Source: Musa acuminata AAA Group (taxonomy: Eukaryota > Streptophyta > Magnoliopsida > Zingiberales > Musaceae). Taken from it: 64,000 bases of DNA. The stretch spans positions 20,861,001 to 20,925,000 of the forward strand of contig NC_088339.1 of NCBI RefSeq assembly GCF_036884655.1. The letters run 5' to 3'. A model generated the notes under the pieces. That model worked only from the letters and a program-made list of their open reading frames with translations, was not told the origin of the DNA and ran no database searches. Every line of letters begins with the position of its first letter. Within the stretch, counting starts at the first letter, position 1. The position numbers were made by a program, and so were the translations under genes. Positions 12,201 to 43,200 of the stretch are shown one piece after another.

Positions 12201-13330
12201 AACATGACCTGTAGTGCAAGCTCCATGTTACCACACTTGCATATTGCGTCAATGAAGGTATTATAAGTGTAGATGTCCTGGCCGATTCCCAGATGAATCA
12301 TTTCATCAAAAACCATCCGTGCATCTTCCAAATGCTCAGCACGACTGCATGCAGCAAGAAGAGAATTGAAAGTCTTCCTATCAGGGAAGAGCCCGTTGTG
12401 GAGCATCTCCCTGAAGAACCCAAGCGTGAGCTGGAGGTCAACCCCACCCTTACCACAGGCATCAATTACAGCGTTATATGATATGGTGGTGGGCTTCAAG
12501 CCAGCTGCCTTCATCATCTCAAGAACGTCCATCGCCTTCATGGCGAGCCCACTCCGAGCATATGCCGAGATGAGTGCAGAGTGTGCATATATCGTATTCG
12601 CATACCCCCTAGAGAAACCAACATCAAAAACCTTCCGTGCAAGGTCAGGGCAGCCCATCCTGCCGAGCCCACCAATGGCAGCTGTCAGTAGCTTCCCCTG
12701 CTCGGTGAGGCTCTTCATGAGGGGCATGGCGGAGTTGAAAAACTTAAGAGCCTTGAGCGGGCACTTTTGGCGGTTGCCGAGTTCATGCAGTATGTAGCAG
12801 TAGTCTTCCGGAACGGCAAGGTCGAGCCGAAAGCTAGTCACGATGTCGCCAAGGGGGTGGTCATCAGGGCCGGACCGAAGGATTTGAAGGAGGCATCGCG
12901 CGGCGGCAGGAGATGCGGCACGGGCACTGCTCTGCGATGGCCTCGGGGAGCTGAGGTTCCTTTTCGAGATGACTCTCGTGGTGCGATTACGCCGGAATTC
13001 GGGGGTCAGACCAGCTCCCTGCTGGGGGTAGTAAGGCAAGAAGGCCGGATTCCGGTCCAAGATCCCATTTTTATGGGAAGATGAGGAGGAAGGAGCGCTG
13101 CTGCTACCAGCAGAAGCGCTGGAGGCGATGGTGGTGCTGGCGGCGCCGCCGCATGCGCCAGCGCTGCTACTAGCTGCAGCAGAACCAGAAGAGGAGGAAG
13201 AGTGGAGCCTATGGGAGCTCCTGTGGCGGCTCTGGTGGTGCTTCTGGAGGGGGTTTTGAGGCGTTGGGTGGGGGGTATGGTGCGGTTTAGGAGTGGTGAT
13301 GGAGTAGTGAGGGGGAGTGGAAGAAGCCAT
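9299..13330 (-). CDS. GUN1: GUN1, plastid PPR-SMR retrograde-signalling protein
   Basis: Four exons on the minus strand: 13330-11367, 11238-11025, 10304-10120 and 9560-9299; total 2625 bp, 874 residues. The N-terminus ([18 protein letters not shown]) and the following Ser/Ala/His-rich low-complexity region fit a chloroplast transit peptide. From about residue 190 to 720 there is a tandem run of pentatricopeptide repeats with typical [20 protein letters not shown] helices. The C-terminus is a small MutS-related domain: LDLHLMS at about 752-758 and the GWGKHS motif at 792-797. In Arabidopsis, GUN1 integrates plastid-to-nucleus signals and tetrapyrrole/import status; that role is family knowledge. 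The Arabidopsis protein is slightly longer (about 918 residues). The in-frame upstream codon at 13369 is less likely because the family starts at MASS. Head-to-head with MCM7. Confidence 0.95.
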
Positions 13331-14263
13331 GAGAGATGGGCAGCTTGTGAGATCAAGAGCAGTGGACACTACTGCAAGTCCTCGAGCAACGAAGACATGA
13401 GCTCAGCACCAAGCGAAGAGGATCAGAGACTCTCTGAGATCAAAGAGCAAACAAGGAATAGGCATGGAAGTGAAGGAAGACTCAGAAACAAGGCACAGTC
13501 GTTGGCATCAGGAAAAAGGGCAGGTCTTGGGGAGATTGGGAGACAACATGGGGAAGGAAACAGAAGAGGAAATTGTCAGGATAGAGATCTGATGGCCATG
13601 GATGGAGCGAGAGGTGGAAGGGCCATGTAGAAGGGGATGAGATATGTGGATGAGGAGGTCAACAAGCTTGTGGCTGTAGTAGTCACAAGAACAAAGAGTG
13701 TGCGAGAAGGAACATATGCAATGAGGTTGGAAATGTTCTTCATATTGCTATTATATATATTTTTGTTTTTATGTGCCTATTTTTTATATGTTTGAAAACA
13801 ACATATTAATCTTTCAAAAATTGTAATACAATATATAAATAAATATATATATATATAATTCATATATACTTTTTAATACATTTAGTATTTTCAAATTAAT
13901 GATGACTGCTGATAATTAATATTTACCGATTTGACTTCAGAATATTTAAATACATGAAATATTATAATATATTTACAATCATAATGTTTCTATAGAATAT
14001 TGATGTCTTCTAAAGTTTGAACTAATAGTGCAATGATTTAATGCTCACTAATTTGAGTTCACAATACTTAGATATATGAAACATTTCACTTTTATAATCA
14101 TAATGAGTTTTTAAAGGGTATTAAATTTATATAAAATTTCTAGAAAATACGCATGTATTTATAATTTTTTAAGATTTTGTAAGGATATATATCAAAATTA
14201 AATTAGATAAATATAAAAATATCTTTGTTCTTGTTGTTGTATATCTTTAAGTTTTTTAGTTTG

Positions 14264-14267
<4 letters not shown>

Positions 14268-14330
<63 letters not shown>
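14268..14330. repeat. (TA)n microsatellite
   Basis: About 63 bp of TA dinucleotides between GUN1 and MCM7, about 320 bp upstream of the MCM7 start codon. Confidence 0.95.
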
Positions 14331-14332
<2 letters not shown>

Positions 14333-14528
14333 CTGAATCGGATCAATAATGCATCTGATTTCGATATCCGTTCCGAGATTTCGGAGGTGAAGTGTTACAT
14401 CCGTAGCCTTTATCGATTTCGGATCCGGACACGAGTGGATCCCGACCAAACCCGACCCGTTAATAGACTAAGATAAAATCTGTGTTCGCTGTTCCGTTCC
14501 CGCCAGCTAATCATCGTGCATCACTTAC

Positions 14529-14541
14529 TTTTCCCGCCAAA
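14529..14541. promoter_or_regulatory. E2F-type site upstream of MCM7
   Basis: The word TTTTCCCGCCAAA contains the E2F consensus TTTCCCGC followed by CAAA, the classical near-symmetric E2F/DP site. It lies about 110 bp upstream of the MCM7 ATG. Weaker TTCCCGCC (14497-14504) and TTCCCGCT words flank it. Plant MCM genes are known E2F targets induced at G1/S, so position and gene identity both support function. Binding itself is not shown. Confidence 0.75.
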
Positions 14542-14649
14542 GCCACAACCGCGCCGCCCTAATCTTCCCGCTCCTCCCTCGCTTCTCTACACCTCTTCAT
14601 CTCCCTCCTCTTCGTATTTCTGCATCTCCTCATCCCTCTTTTTCCATCC

Positions 14650-24000
<9,351 letters not shown>

Positions 24001-24843
24001 CGGAGTCACCTTGTAAAATAGAAGCCCTCTTGGAAGTCCAAATGTTTCAAGTGTCGAACTTGAAAGATCCTGGTGTCACCCTTCGGAGAGCTCAACCATC
24101 ATACTGTAGTTGATATTTGTGTACACTTGTTGCTGAATGTTTCTATACTGTAGTTGAACATGATTCTATACTGTAGGTAGCAGCAACTTGAGATGTAGGC
24201 CCTAATTCCCATCCTTTCTAATCTATTGCCGCATGTTGCGACAAAGATTAGTGCATGTGTTTAGGGACATGGAAGACTGCGACAGATTGAGGTCATTTAG
24301 GCCATACAAGTCTAAAAGCAGGTTCACGAGGGCCTCTGTATAATCGCACTTGTGTTTGACTGTTATTACAGAAGTACTATCCCGTTACAAAAGCCTTCTT
24401 ATCGAAATTATAAGACAATATCATATATATTTTATTATTTATCTTCGTGATTAACAAAATTAATCTAAATCATACTTATTTTTCTGAAGCCCAAATTAAC
24501 ATGCTTATAACATAATTGTACGCATAAAACGTTCGTCCAAATGCTTACGTAATGTGCGGTCTGTGCCTCCGCACGGATTTGCGATAGTGGCAGCGCGGAA
24601 TGGCCACGTAATCCTCTACCCGAACCATTTGCCTGCGACTCCTCCCCATATCTGGGTTCCATTCCTTTGCTGCTCCCCTCCCATCGCCGAGATTTTTGTT
24701 TGATTTCCGGCGTTTTGGTTGGTGACTTCGGCTCAGAACCCATTCCGACCGCCGGATCCGTTCTCTTCCGGCCGGAATCCGGCGAGATCTCGCGGCGATC
24801 CGATAGATCCGGTCGCGTTCGGGGCGGATCCACTCCGGCGGCG
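24001..24843. other. MCM7 3' region and SAR1 promoter/5' UTR
   Basis: The first part is probably MCM7 3' UTR (to roughly 24200-24400). After an AT-rich stretch around 24410-24480 the sequence becomes GC-rich from about 24545 up to the SAR1 start, consistent with promoter and leader. No separate gene is seen. Confidence 0.5.
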
Positions 24844-27237
24844 ATGTTCCTCGTAGATTGGTTCTACGGCGTCCTGGCCTCGCTGGGCCTGTGGCAGAAG
24901 GAGGCCAAGATCCTGTTCCTGGGGCTCGATAATGCTGGAAAGACGACGCTGCTGCATATGCTCAAGGACGAGGTTTCACATTTGATGGGTTCCTTCTGGA
25001 GCTTTCCAATTTGATTTTTGTGGGTCCATATTCTGTGATTTCGGAATTTAAGGAGATGTTGGTTGGATTTTTTTTCTTCTCGAATGCAGAGATTGGTTCA
25101 GCACCAGCCGACGCAGTACCCAACGTCGGAGGAGCTGAGTATTGGGAAGATCAAGTTCAAGGCCTTCGATCTGGGAGGCCATCAGATCGCACGACGTGTC
25201 TGGAAGGATTACTATGCGAAGGTCTAAATCTCATCGTCTAAACTTTACCTTTCATTATGCAAGTGGGAAAGAAAATAATCTGTTATCACTAGGTATTGTC
25301 TTCCTTGGACCTGTTTCAGGTATTCTACTTCATTAGATTAGAGTTGTTTTCCACCGAGTGCTGCTGAAAGAAAAATACCTTCAACTAGAACAGGGATTTA
25401 TTGCTACTGTTATTAATTTTGCCTTCTTGTATGATATCTTATCCATAGGAACCTCTATTAGAAGTTTTTTTTCTTAGGTTTTGCATATGACATCTTCTAT
25501 ATCAGATATCTAAATCCATGTAGGTATTAATCCATGGTCGTCAAACACGAATCAGTTGGACTGGTATGTATAGGTTGGTACATGCCAATCCGACCAAGTA
25601 TCAATATAGAAAAGTATAGTGGAATACCAGTACATTACCATCATTTTGATTTATTATTATTTTATTCGATGACATCTGATAATACAGGTTGTATACCATC
25701 AAATAAGCCACCAAAATTAATATCGAATTGGAAAATCCTTATGAAGTTGTCGCCCAAGCACATCCTTGTCTTGTTCGATACATATGCTGTGCGACAATCT
25801 GCTTTAAATGGTGCAACATGGTTGTTAGCCTGGGGTTGGAGATTCAGAATCCATTGGAGATTAATGAGTTGTTCTTCCATATCCTTTTGCGAGTCCAGCA
25901 GAATATGTGCTCTTGTCACTTCTGCATGTGTGCTATTGGATGATTATATTTCATTGTTAGGATGGTAGTAAGAGAAGATAGAGACTGTTAATAATTAACT
26001 TGTTAAATTTTTTGTTACTATTGGATGTATTTGAGGCTGGAGCTCTATACTTCTTCGGAAGAATAAAAATAGTGAGGAGCAATTAATGGATCTAGCCATC
26101 AAGGCCTGTAGAGGTCCTTACTCTCATGGTCCATGGTTTTCAAGCCTAAATAACATGCTAAAATATTGGCCAAAAATTGGCTGGCCCTTCAATTGAATTG
26201 AGACCAAACTCACCTGGAAGTCCTTTTAAGCGAAATGTATCCCATCCTTGGTTTACAGTGAACATGATCAGGTGGTTTGAGGGCAATTTTTGGAAGGCAA
26301 AACTAAAAGGTGCAAGCTTGACTACTAGTATGTGATCTAATGAGCTTTTATGGTCTGGAAGATTCCTCAAGTTGGTACTACATGAAACTAAAAATATCCT
26401 CCCAAGTTGTCACAAGACTAAAACAGTAGATGCCTTATTTAGATTCTGAATTTTTTGTTTGGTTGCTATGTGGGGAAGTTTCCAAACCTGGTGAATCAGT
26501 GGACCACATGACGAAGTCTTTGAGCCCTTTTAATTTCACTTGTGTCTTTTTGGCTTCTAATTAGGATTTTTATTTTACTTTTAACTTTTGATTTATATGT
26601 CGTAGGATCAATAATCTGTTTCATATCTTGTTTGACATTTGATCATATCTCTTCAAACATTCATGGATGTTGCACCTGTCTTGTTTGCCCTTGATAGAAT
26701 AGTCTTGAGGGCAACTAAGTATCTTTAGCGGGAATGAGTTGTTGAATGTTAAAAAAAATTATGACTTACAAAAAGACAATCACTCTTATGATTATGAATA
26801 CAGATGACTTTTTCGTAGTTAGATGAATGTAGAAATTTTGCAGGTGCTTAGAATTGTGTTTCCTTTTCTTTTGTGCTTTAAGGTGTTCCAAATGGATTGC
26901 CATCTTTTCTGAACAGGTGGATGCGGTGGTGTATTTAGTAGATGCATTCGACAAGGAGAGGTTTGCAGAGTCAAAGAAGGAGCTCGATGCTCTTCTCTCC
27001 GATGATGCCTTGGCAAACGTTCCGTTCCTCATTCTGGGTAACAAGATCGACATCCCATATGCCGCATCTGAAGACGAGCTGCGCTACCATCTTGGCCTGA
27101 GCAACTTCACTACCGGTAAGGGTAAGGTGAACCTTGTTGATTCCAACGTCCGCCCTCTCGAGGTTTTCATGTGCAGCATTGTTCGTAAGATGGGCTATGG
27201 TGATGGCTTCAAGTGGCTCTCCCAATACATAAAGTAG
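24844..27237 (+). CDS. SAR1: SAR1 small GTPase of the COPII coat
   Basis: Three coding exons, 24844-24972, 25090-25221 and 26917-27237, give 582 bp and 193 residues, exactly the family length. The N-terminus [20 protein letters not shown] is the amphipathic helix that inserts into ER membrane. The G1 loop GLDNAGKT is at 27-34, TQYPT switch I at 51-55, DLGGH at 70-74 (H74 is the catalytic histidine used for dominant mutants), and NKID at 129-132. SAR1-GTP recruits Sec23/24 to start ER-to-Golgi vesicle budding. All nucleotide-binding motifs are intact. A 5'-leader ATG upstream is in another context and was not chosen. The second intron (1.7 kb) carries a repeat-like tract near 25545. Confidence 0.97.
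25222..26916 (+). other. SAR1 intron 2 with a low-copy repeat-like segment
   Basis: 1695 bp with no coding evidence. Near 25557-25600 the sequence ACTGGTATGTATAGGTTGGTAC begins a pyrimidine/purine alternating tract that resembles one in MCM7 intron 8 near 20608. Open frames here (25534-25968 both strands) show no family motif. Confidence 0.4.
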
Positions 27238-27931
27238 GATTCTGCCTTTACCACAGATGTCTCAGATACAGAAACTAAAGGTTTGACTTGCTGTGATTCT
27301 TCTTTGGATATCTCTCTTTTATAGTGGATTTTAGACACTTAATTCAGTGGATCATGGAGAAGGCGAAAGTGGCATGTGATGTCAAAACCATGATGGATCT
27401 GGATTGTGGTTTGAGCCTTTTGCATACTTTGAGGTCACATTCCTTTCTCAAAGCTAACCTATCAAGAACATCTCTGCTTGGGTTTAGTTTTCTTTTGATT
27501 TTTTTTCTAATATTATATTTATCTCCAGTTTTGACCCACTTTATATGGCTTTTGAGTTTTGATTTGTATAAGGGGGTGTCCTTAGTTGTTAACCAAAGTA
27601 GTGGGAGAGAAGCAATGAGAAAAAAAATACAATACAATCATCAAAACATTGAGAATAATTTGATGTTTTTTAATTTCAATTTTTAGCATAATTTAAAAAA
27701 TTACCTAATTTGGAAGAAAAGTTTTTTTGTTGCGACCTCATGTAGGAAATGAAAATGGAAATATTTAGATGAAAATTTGTGATATTTAGTTTTGACCATC
27801 AAACAAACATTATCAGAAATGATAATAAAAAAACGTGACAACACGTAAGCGTAGCGTTTTTTTTTTTGAATTACTGAGTAAACATAAACATCTGACTATT
27901 ACTTTTCCTTGAATTTGGTTGTTTCGAATTT

Positions 27932-28340
27932 TAGATGCTCTTGCTTTAACATTTAGTTTCTCGTTCCTAAATAATATCAAATAAAGGGTTCTTTCTTTAT
28001 TTTTATATGTCATAATAAATTTTTTTTTATTTCTGACCCTTTTTTATTGAATTTTATATGTTATTGATTTAATTAAAATTATATACAATTTAGATGCTCT
28101 TGATTTAATTTTCAGTTTCTCATACCTAAATAATACTTCTCGAAGGGTTCTTTCTTTATTTGTTCAAATTTCTTAATAAACGTTTTTTGTATGCGACCCT
28201 TTTTTTTGTTTTGTTTAAATTTTAGATACTTTTATATGCTCTTGATTTAATTTTCAGTTCATTTTACCTGAATAATATTTCTTAAACATTTTTTCTTAAT
28301 AATATTTTTTTTGTATCTGACCCATTTTCTTTGTTCTATT
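27932..28340. repeat. Degenerate tandem repeat, about three units of 140-160 bp
   Basis: Units start at TAGATGCTCTTGCTTTAAC (27932), TAGATGCTCTTGATTTAAT (28091) and TATATGCTCTTGATTTAAT (28233). Each continues with CAGTTTCTC/CAGTTCATT, a CCTAAATAATA-like word, a TTCTTTATT segment and a GACCCTTTTTT-type tract. Spacings are 159 and 142 bp. No coding potential; origin unknown. Confidence 0.65.
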
Positions 28341-29151
28341 TAAAATTTAGATTTATTGATTTTATTAATCATATATAATTTGGATTTTTTTTGGCAAATA
28401 TTCATATTTTCGGTATTTCTCAATCTATTCCCATTTTACATTTTCCTAAACACTATCCTAAACTGTCTCTTATAAAGTTTTTCGCCTGTCATAATATTCT
28501 CACACGTTATAGTATTTTAGTCATTACAATAAAAATATTATAAATGAACTAAATAAATCACTAACACATTAGAAACCATTTGATAATTGATATATCGATT
28601 CAAACAGGTATTAACATTACTGAAATATAAATAAAAATTTAGTTTGTTATAGTATCTTTATCACAACAATAAAAACATTACAAAATGTACTCGAAAAATT
28701 CAAATGAACGTCAAACCTCAATCGAATCAATTATTAGTCTAAAAATATGATGTCATAATAGTCCACGAGTGAAGTCACTTATGATAATTTTTTAATGACA
28801 TTTATAATATTTTTAGTATCTTAGTAAAAATGCCGTAGGTGCAGTTTGAAAATACTATAAACGAGCTAAATTAAACACTCTAGCAATCTAAAATTGGTAA
28901 AAAAAGAAAAGGGTGAAAAAAAATCGATGAAAACATTTTTAAAATTAAGGATATTATTGAAGGAAAAAAAAAAGAGGGATACGGATTGGAAAATGTTTAA
29001 AATAAATACTTTCTAGGAAAATCGTTAAAAATTATGCTCTTCATATAAATTTTCCTCGTCCCTATATAATTTCTATCCCCTCTTGTTTAGTATTTTTCTT
29101 TTTAGAAATCATTTTCGATTTGGGTCTCACTTTTACATTTATTTAATAGGT

Positions 29152-29260
29152 TCGGATCGGATCGGATCGGATCGGACGGTCATTTCGGGGTTCGGTGACG
29201 AGTCTCAAATCTTTGCGGCCGTTGGATCTACGAGCCAGTCGTATCACGTGGTGACGACTT
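29152..29260. promoter_or_regulatory. Candidate PDI promoter elements: GATCG pentamer array and G-box/TGACG composite
   Basis: Four to five copies of a CGGAT pentamer lie at about 29154-29176. At 29245-29256 CACGTG is followed directly by GTGACG, giving an ACGT-core G-box overlapping a TGACG bZIP half-site, about 130 bp upstream of the start codon. ER-stress bZIPs and ABA bZIPs bind such sites in plants, so a role in stress induction is plausible but not shown. Confidence 0.4.
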
Positions 29261-29384
29261 GGATCTCCACCAAGCACTCGCGGCCTCGCTCCATTATAAT
29301 TGGCATTACTAGGAAGCGCGGAGAGATGAATCGTTTGCCTCCCCTACTTGATTCAGAGAACAGAAGCGAGAGAGAGAGAGAGAG

Positions 29385-38401
<9,017 letters not shown>

Positions 38402-40252
38402 TCTAAGATTTTGCTCTCAAAATATTTCCGAGAGGAATACTTACAGCTGAGAAGTGGGTCCCACATGTTAGAGATTCCACTTCGAAGTCAACTCATCCCT
38501 TAACTTAGGATTGGATATTTTTATTGTGATTTTTACAATCAAACTGATGTTATCATTTATGATTATATGGTTGAACTATAGTCAAAAGGGTCTGTCACTG
38601 AGACAACAAAAAGAAAAAAGATTGCTGGTTGGTAGCATGCTTTGAACTTTGATTCACTGTATGATAAATAAATAAAAAATGCAGGATCATATATGAATTA
38701 GTCGGATTTCAGTCCCAAGATAGAGATCTGCTGATCCACGTCTGTGTTTCATCCTCGCTCTTGCTCTTTCGCTCCAAAGAGCGTAGATAATTGCCTTGAT
38801 ATCTTTTAATGGAAAAACAAAAAGATGAGGGCTATTGGTTGACGTTGGAGATGGATCTACTAAACTTAGATACTCATTTCTCATCTCTACACTCCATTCT
38901 CTTTTGTGCAATACCCCCAACTATTTATCATGATTCAACTCTCTTGCCATGAGTTCGCAATCAACACAAGCGAGAATCTTAATCTAATCAATGTGTTGGG
39001 TCAATTGAGACTCGGCATGTAGAATCCAATAAGTTAACAGTCGGATCTATCATGTCAACATGAGTTGTGGGGAGTGTGTTTTTTAAAATATTTCTTCAAC
39101 TACTCACTCTATAAATAAATATGTCAGCATGAGTTCAGGGAAATATTTTTTGAAAGTATTTCTTCAAAATTGCCGTCCTTCCTACACAAATTGACCGCAA
39201 AAGAAAAAGACACTGACGGTAATTTTGTCTTCTGACATATTACCGTTAACCACAGAGTCTCTCTCTCTCTCTCACCAGCGGGCACTCACACCAACCGCAT
39301 GAGTCGCTGCACATCTCATCAGTGGAGAAACACCAGGGCGCTTGACACGACCGACGGTGGGGCTCCAGATGCGGTGGACATGAGGGCAACAGAGCTCATC
39401 ACGAGGTTCTATGAGCAGATGAGGGAGTCGTTCGATCGTAGCAGCTAGACAACTACACAAGTCGCAATCTGGTTCTCCTTCTGACAAGCTTAGTTACGTG
39501 ATTCCTTTATGGATTTGAGACATCTCTTACTCTGGTTTCTAAATAGATTGACTATATAATTACAAAGTATTACTTAGACAAGCTGAGATTGATGTAGATT
39601 GCTAGTAGTAATTCTATCTTAACTAATACCAAGAATCTTATATCTACTATTTCCTCAAAGTTGTACCGTCTTCCTCAACATGGGCACACATGTTCACGAG
39701 GTGGGATACTTGTCGATCCTAAAATATATCTTGAAATAAATGTGTGACTTAGCTCTTGATTTTCCTACTCCTCAACCGATCGTTACTAGATTTTTCATGA
39801 TCTAAATTCAACCAATGTCAATAACCAATCAACACAGTTACATCATTCACAACCAACACCAACTTATATGATCCAATATTGATGATCAGACCGATGATAT
39901 TTATTGGTCCGACCGCTATTTGATTCCTGTACCATATCAAGGTTTTTTAGGACAACCTTTAAACAGAAGGATGCATCCAACTAGGTTTTAACATATAACT
40001 GCATATCCTAATCAAGGTGAAGTTGAAGAGGAAGTCAATTTTCCAAAGGTGCACAGAAAACAAAAAACAAAAGTTGTTTATGACAAGGAAGACAAATTAG
40101 AGCTAAAGGATCATTACATAATATATGTGGAACAAAAGACTTGAGATATCATACAACAAAAGAACTGAAAGATGTGTCTTTCACAATGTATGGTGTTGCT
40201 TGAATGGAAAAAGTATTATTTGCAGATGGACTACAACTTACAGAAGCAAAGC
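38402..40252. other. Convergent intergenic region between the PDI and HGSNAT-like genes
   Basis: No exon-like signal. A CT microsatellite lies at about 39258-39273. Two similar segments near 39055 and 39122 (CATGAGTT...ATTTCTTCAA) form a short imperfect direct repeat. The last part probably includes the HGSNAT-like 3' UTR on the minus strand. Confidence 0.5.
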
Positions 40253-43200
40253 TTACAGCTTGATGTATATACCTTTCATGTGTAGGAAGCCAGCAGCAAG
40301 GCACCAAAACAAGATCTCCAGTAGAACAAATGCCAAAGTGCCCCATCTCTTGGAGTGGAAGATGGTCTGGAGTATTGACTCTGTGGCATTCACCTGCAAG
40401 GGATTTTATTTCTTATGCAATGTCAATAATAAAGCACAAGGATGGTTTTGAAGTACATCAACAGAAGACAAATCAAGCTACATGAACCAAAATTTCTCAG
40501 AAGAAACATGGATTTTGCCAAGGCACAAATGTGGAAATCTTATGATATCGCCCTTGATCTATATGATAATGCAGATGCAGATGCCTCCAGAAGATGACAC
40601 AGACAACAAAAGGAAGACAAGAGGGCAGATAACAGGTATAGAGGTTATCGAGTATCTCTTCTATATGGTGACTCGTATGTGCATCATAAATGTGTGAAAT
40701 TATCAGTTAACAGTTCAAGTAACTCTGTAATAAAAAAGACGGTCATTCAATAGAAGAAATCATGAAGATGACCATAGAGAGGCCCTGAAAATAAATTAAA
40801 CTGAATTCCAAATACCATACATCTCCTTCGCATTGGAAAGCAGAGTGCCACCCAATGGCCACACTCTCACACAGTACTTAACAGATAATCCTCGCAAAGA
40901 ATGGGCCTAATGTGGTTAAAAGTTAAAACAAAGTGCAAAAGGACTGGAAGGAGTAGTCATTGTTTCTGTTTAGAACAATCCATAAGAAAGCAATAGTACA
41001 TAGTTGGCAACTGTAATTTTGCTATTTCAGTAGATAAGGCATCCTCAGCATCGAAACATCATTGAATGTCAAAAAGTTGTCAGATAGCCAAATGATCATA
41101 AGATACAGTAAGATTTACGATGATCAAATATGAGGCCCAAAAAGAAGCATGACTGAGGACCAAAAACATATATATAGAGGCATAAGTCACCCTTTACTGG
41201 GACTTCTGTAACACCAAAATCATCGGTAGGTAGAAGACTTCAAATGCTGAAACTAAACCAAAAAAAAAGAAATGTTTACAAGTGCTTAACCAAACAATAC
41301 AAAATAGGTTACTGAGACCACATAGAAATGTTCCTTTCTTTTCTTTAATCCTGACAAATTTTGGATCAATATGCCAAAATTCTTGAGCAAAATCACCTTG
41401 ACCACCAAAATTAAAACTCCACAAAGCAAATCAAACTGGGTTTTATACCTTGACAGGACAATAAATAAGCACTATATATAAGCGTGAATAAGAGAAGGAA
41501 CCCATTAATTTCTTAGGAGGAGACAAGATGACAAACAAATTGTCCCTCTTTTAGTAACAGTGTAATTGTCAGAGTGTATGGAGGCTAACATTAAAAAAAG
41601 CATTTGTTTTGTCCACCAGCACCTAAAAGGAAAAAGAGCAAGATATACCAGGTTGTTTTGTGGTGAACGCCAATAAAATCCTTGAATAAATGCTGGGAAT
41701 AGCTCAGAAGCAGCTAAAATATAAACAATTAGTGCATTCATTCCCATCCACTGGAACAAAATAAAAGTCATTTTTAACTGATTTACATCGACCTGCATAA
41801 ACCACAAGAACGGCATTTGATAAGAAACAAACTAAAGCTATGAAACAATACATTACACTTAATCAAATACATCAAACCATACTAATACAAGAGCCATGGA
41901 AGAATCACTGAGAGCAAACCCAATCGTCAGAAATTTCATTATGAATAAATCCTCTGATGAACAAATTATGAGCTGCGAGCATCACGTGAAGCTCACAGGG
42001 AGCTCACCTCTCCTTATTTTTTGGCCTTCCAGCATTGACCATGCCATGAAAACTCAAATAGAACATCATCGACATCACCTTGTTGGAAAGCACCCACCAT
42101 CAACGAGGATGGACATTTTTTTCTGGTAGCTTTTAGTCACATGAATCTAGCTGAAGGGGCATTTTGTCGAAAATGACAAATGTTGCGTGGCATGTTAACT
42201 TAGAAGCCATCAAGGGGAAGGATAGAAATACGCATAATATCAGACTTTTTTATAGCAGTGGAATAAGGAGGGGTTAAAAAATCGTAAATCTAACTAAAAT
42301 CTGCAACATAATGGCTTGGTCACATTTATCAGTTTTTACACTATATTCAGAGAAGAGGACATCAATACCAAAAACTAAAATATTAAGAAGACGTTGCTAC
42401 ATAAGCTTTTAGGTTTAAGTTATTATGGCCTCTGACGCAAGGTTGATTGAATGAGTAGACCTGGAATGAAAATTGGAAAAGAAAAGTTAAATTTCAATCA
42501 CATTGAAGTTGTTTGTCAATAGACATTGGGGTTACTCCTTGTATTGGTTGATAAGAAACAAGCAGTAGATTTGTTTTTGCCTTTTGGTGAATCTTCTCTA
42601 TTGCTCAATAGATATTTCAATACCCAACATGGATAAGTTTGATGTCTTTGGAGAAGAATAGATAAAGCAAAAGTAGCATCCTGCCATGAATACAACTGCC
42701 TATACATCAGAATTCAGATATACAATGTCTATTATCATATTTGTTTATGGAATGTGTATTAACATATTATAAGGATAAACTAAGCATCAACACAACATCT
42801 CCCAGTTACATGAATACAAATGCCTGAAATTTTCAATAAATGAATATCACAAACTCACAAAAGAGCAGAGAAGAAAATGAACTTACAATGTAATATATTA
42901 GAATAAATAGAAAGCCCGAAGCTCCTGCGGTAAGAAACATGTAGCTCAATGTGTACAATGGCTTGCTAAAAGGCATGCCTGAGAGAAATGAAATTTTTTT
43001 GCAATAAGTAGAAGAAATTAGATGTCCTGTGAAAACAATTTTAATGATTGAGAAGCTTACGATACCTGATAGTTGCACAACAAATGCACAGAGCACAAGT
43101 ATCAATGAGGTGATGGACCACAGCAGAATTCTTTGAGCATGACTCTACAGAAAAAAAGTCCAAAACAGACAACAGAATCTAGTAATATCATTTCAAATCC

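Larger units (their letters stand above)
13331..14649. promoter_or_regulatory. Shared divergent region between GUN1 (-) and MCM7 (+)
   Basis: About 1.3 kb separates the two start codons. The GUN1 side (13331-13650) is purine-rich and probably 5' UTR. The centre is AT-rich with a (TA)n run at 14268-14330. The MCM7 side from about 14470 is CCGCC-rich and holds three TTCCCGC-type words. Open frames here are shadows: the 14198-14449 minus-strand frame is mostly translated TA repeat. Confidence 0.6.
27238..29384. other. AT-rich intergenic region between SAR1 and the PDI gene
   Basis: After the SAR1 3' UTR (to about 27600) the DNA is very AT-rich with poly-T tracts and no gene evidence. A degenerate tandem repeat lies at 27932-28340. 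Composition rises from about 29140 into the PDI promoter. Confidence 0.55.

Noticed and set aside
12366..13084. Plus-strand open frames overlapping the GUN1 first exon
   Set aside because: They are antisense shadows of the long GUN1 exon and show no family resemblance.
14198..14449. 83-residue minus-strand frame with a long Tyr-Ile run
   Set aside because: The run is the translation of the (TA)n microsatellite.
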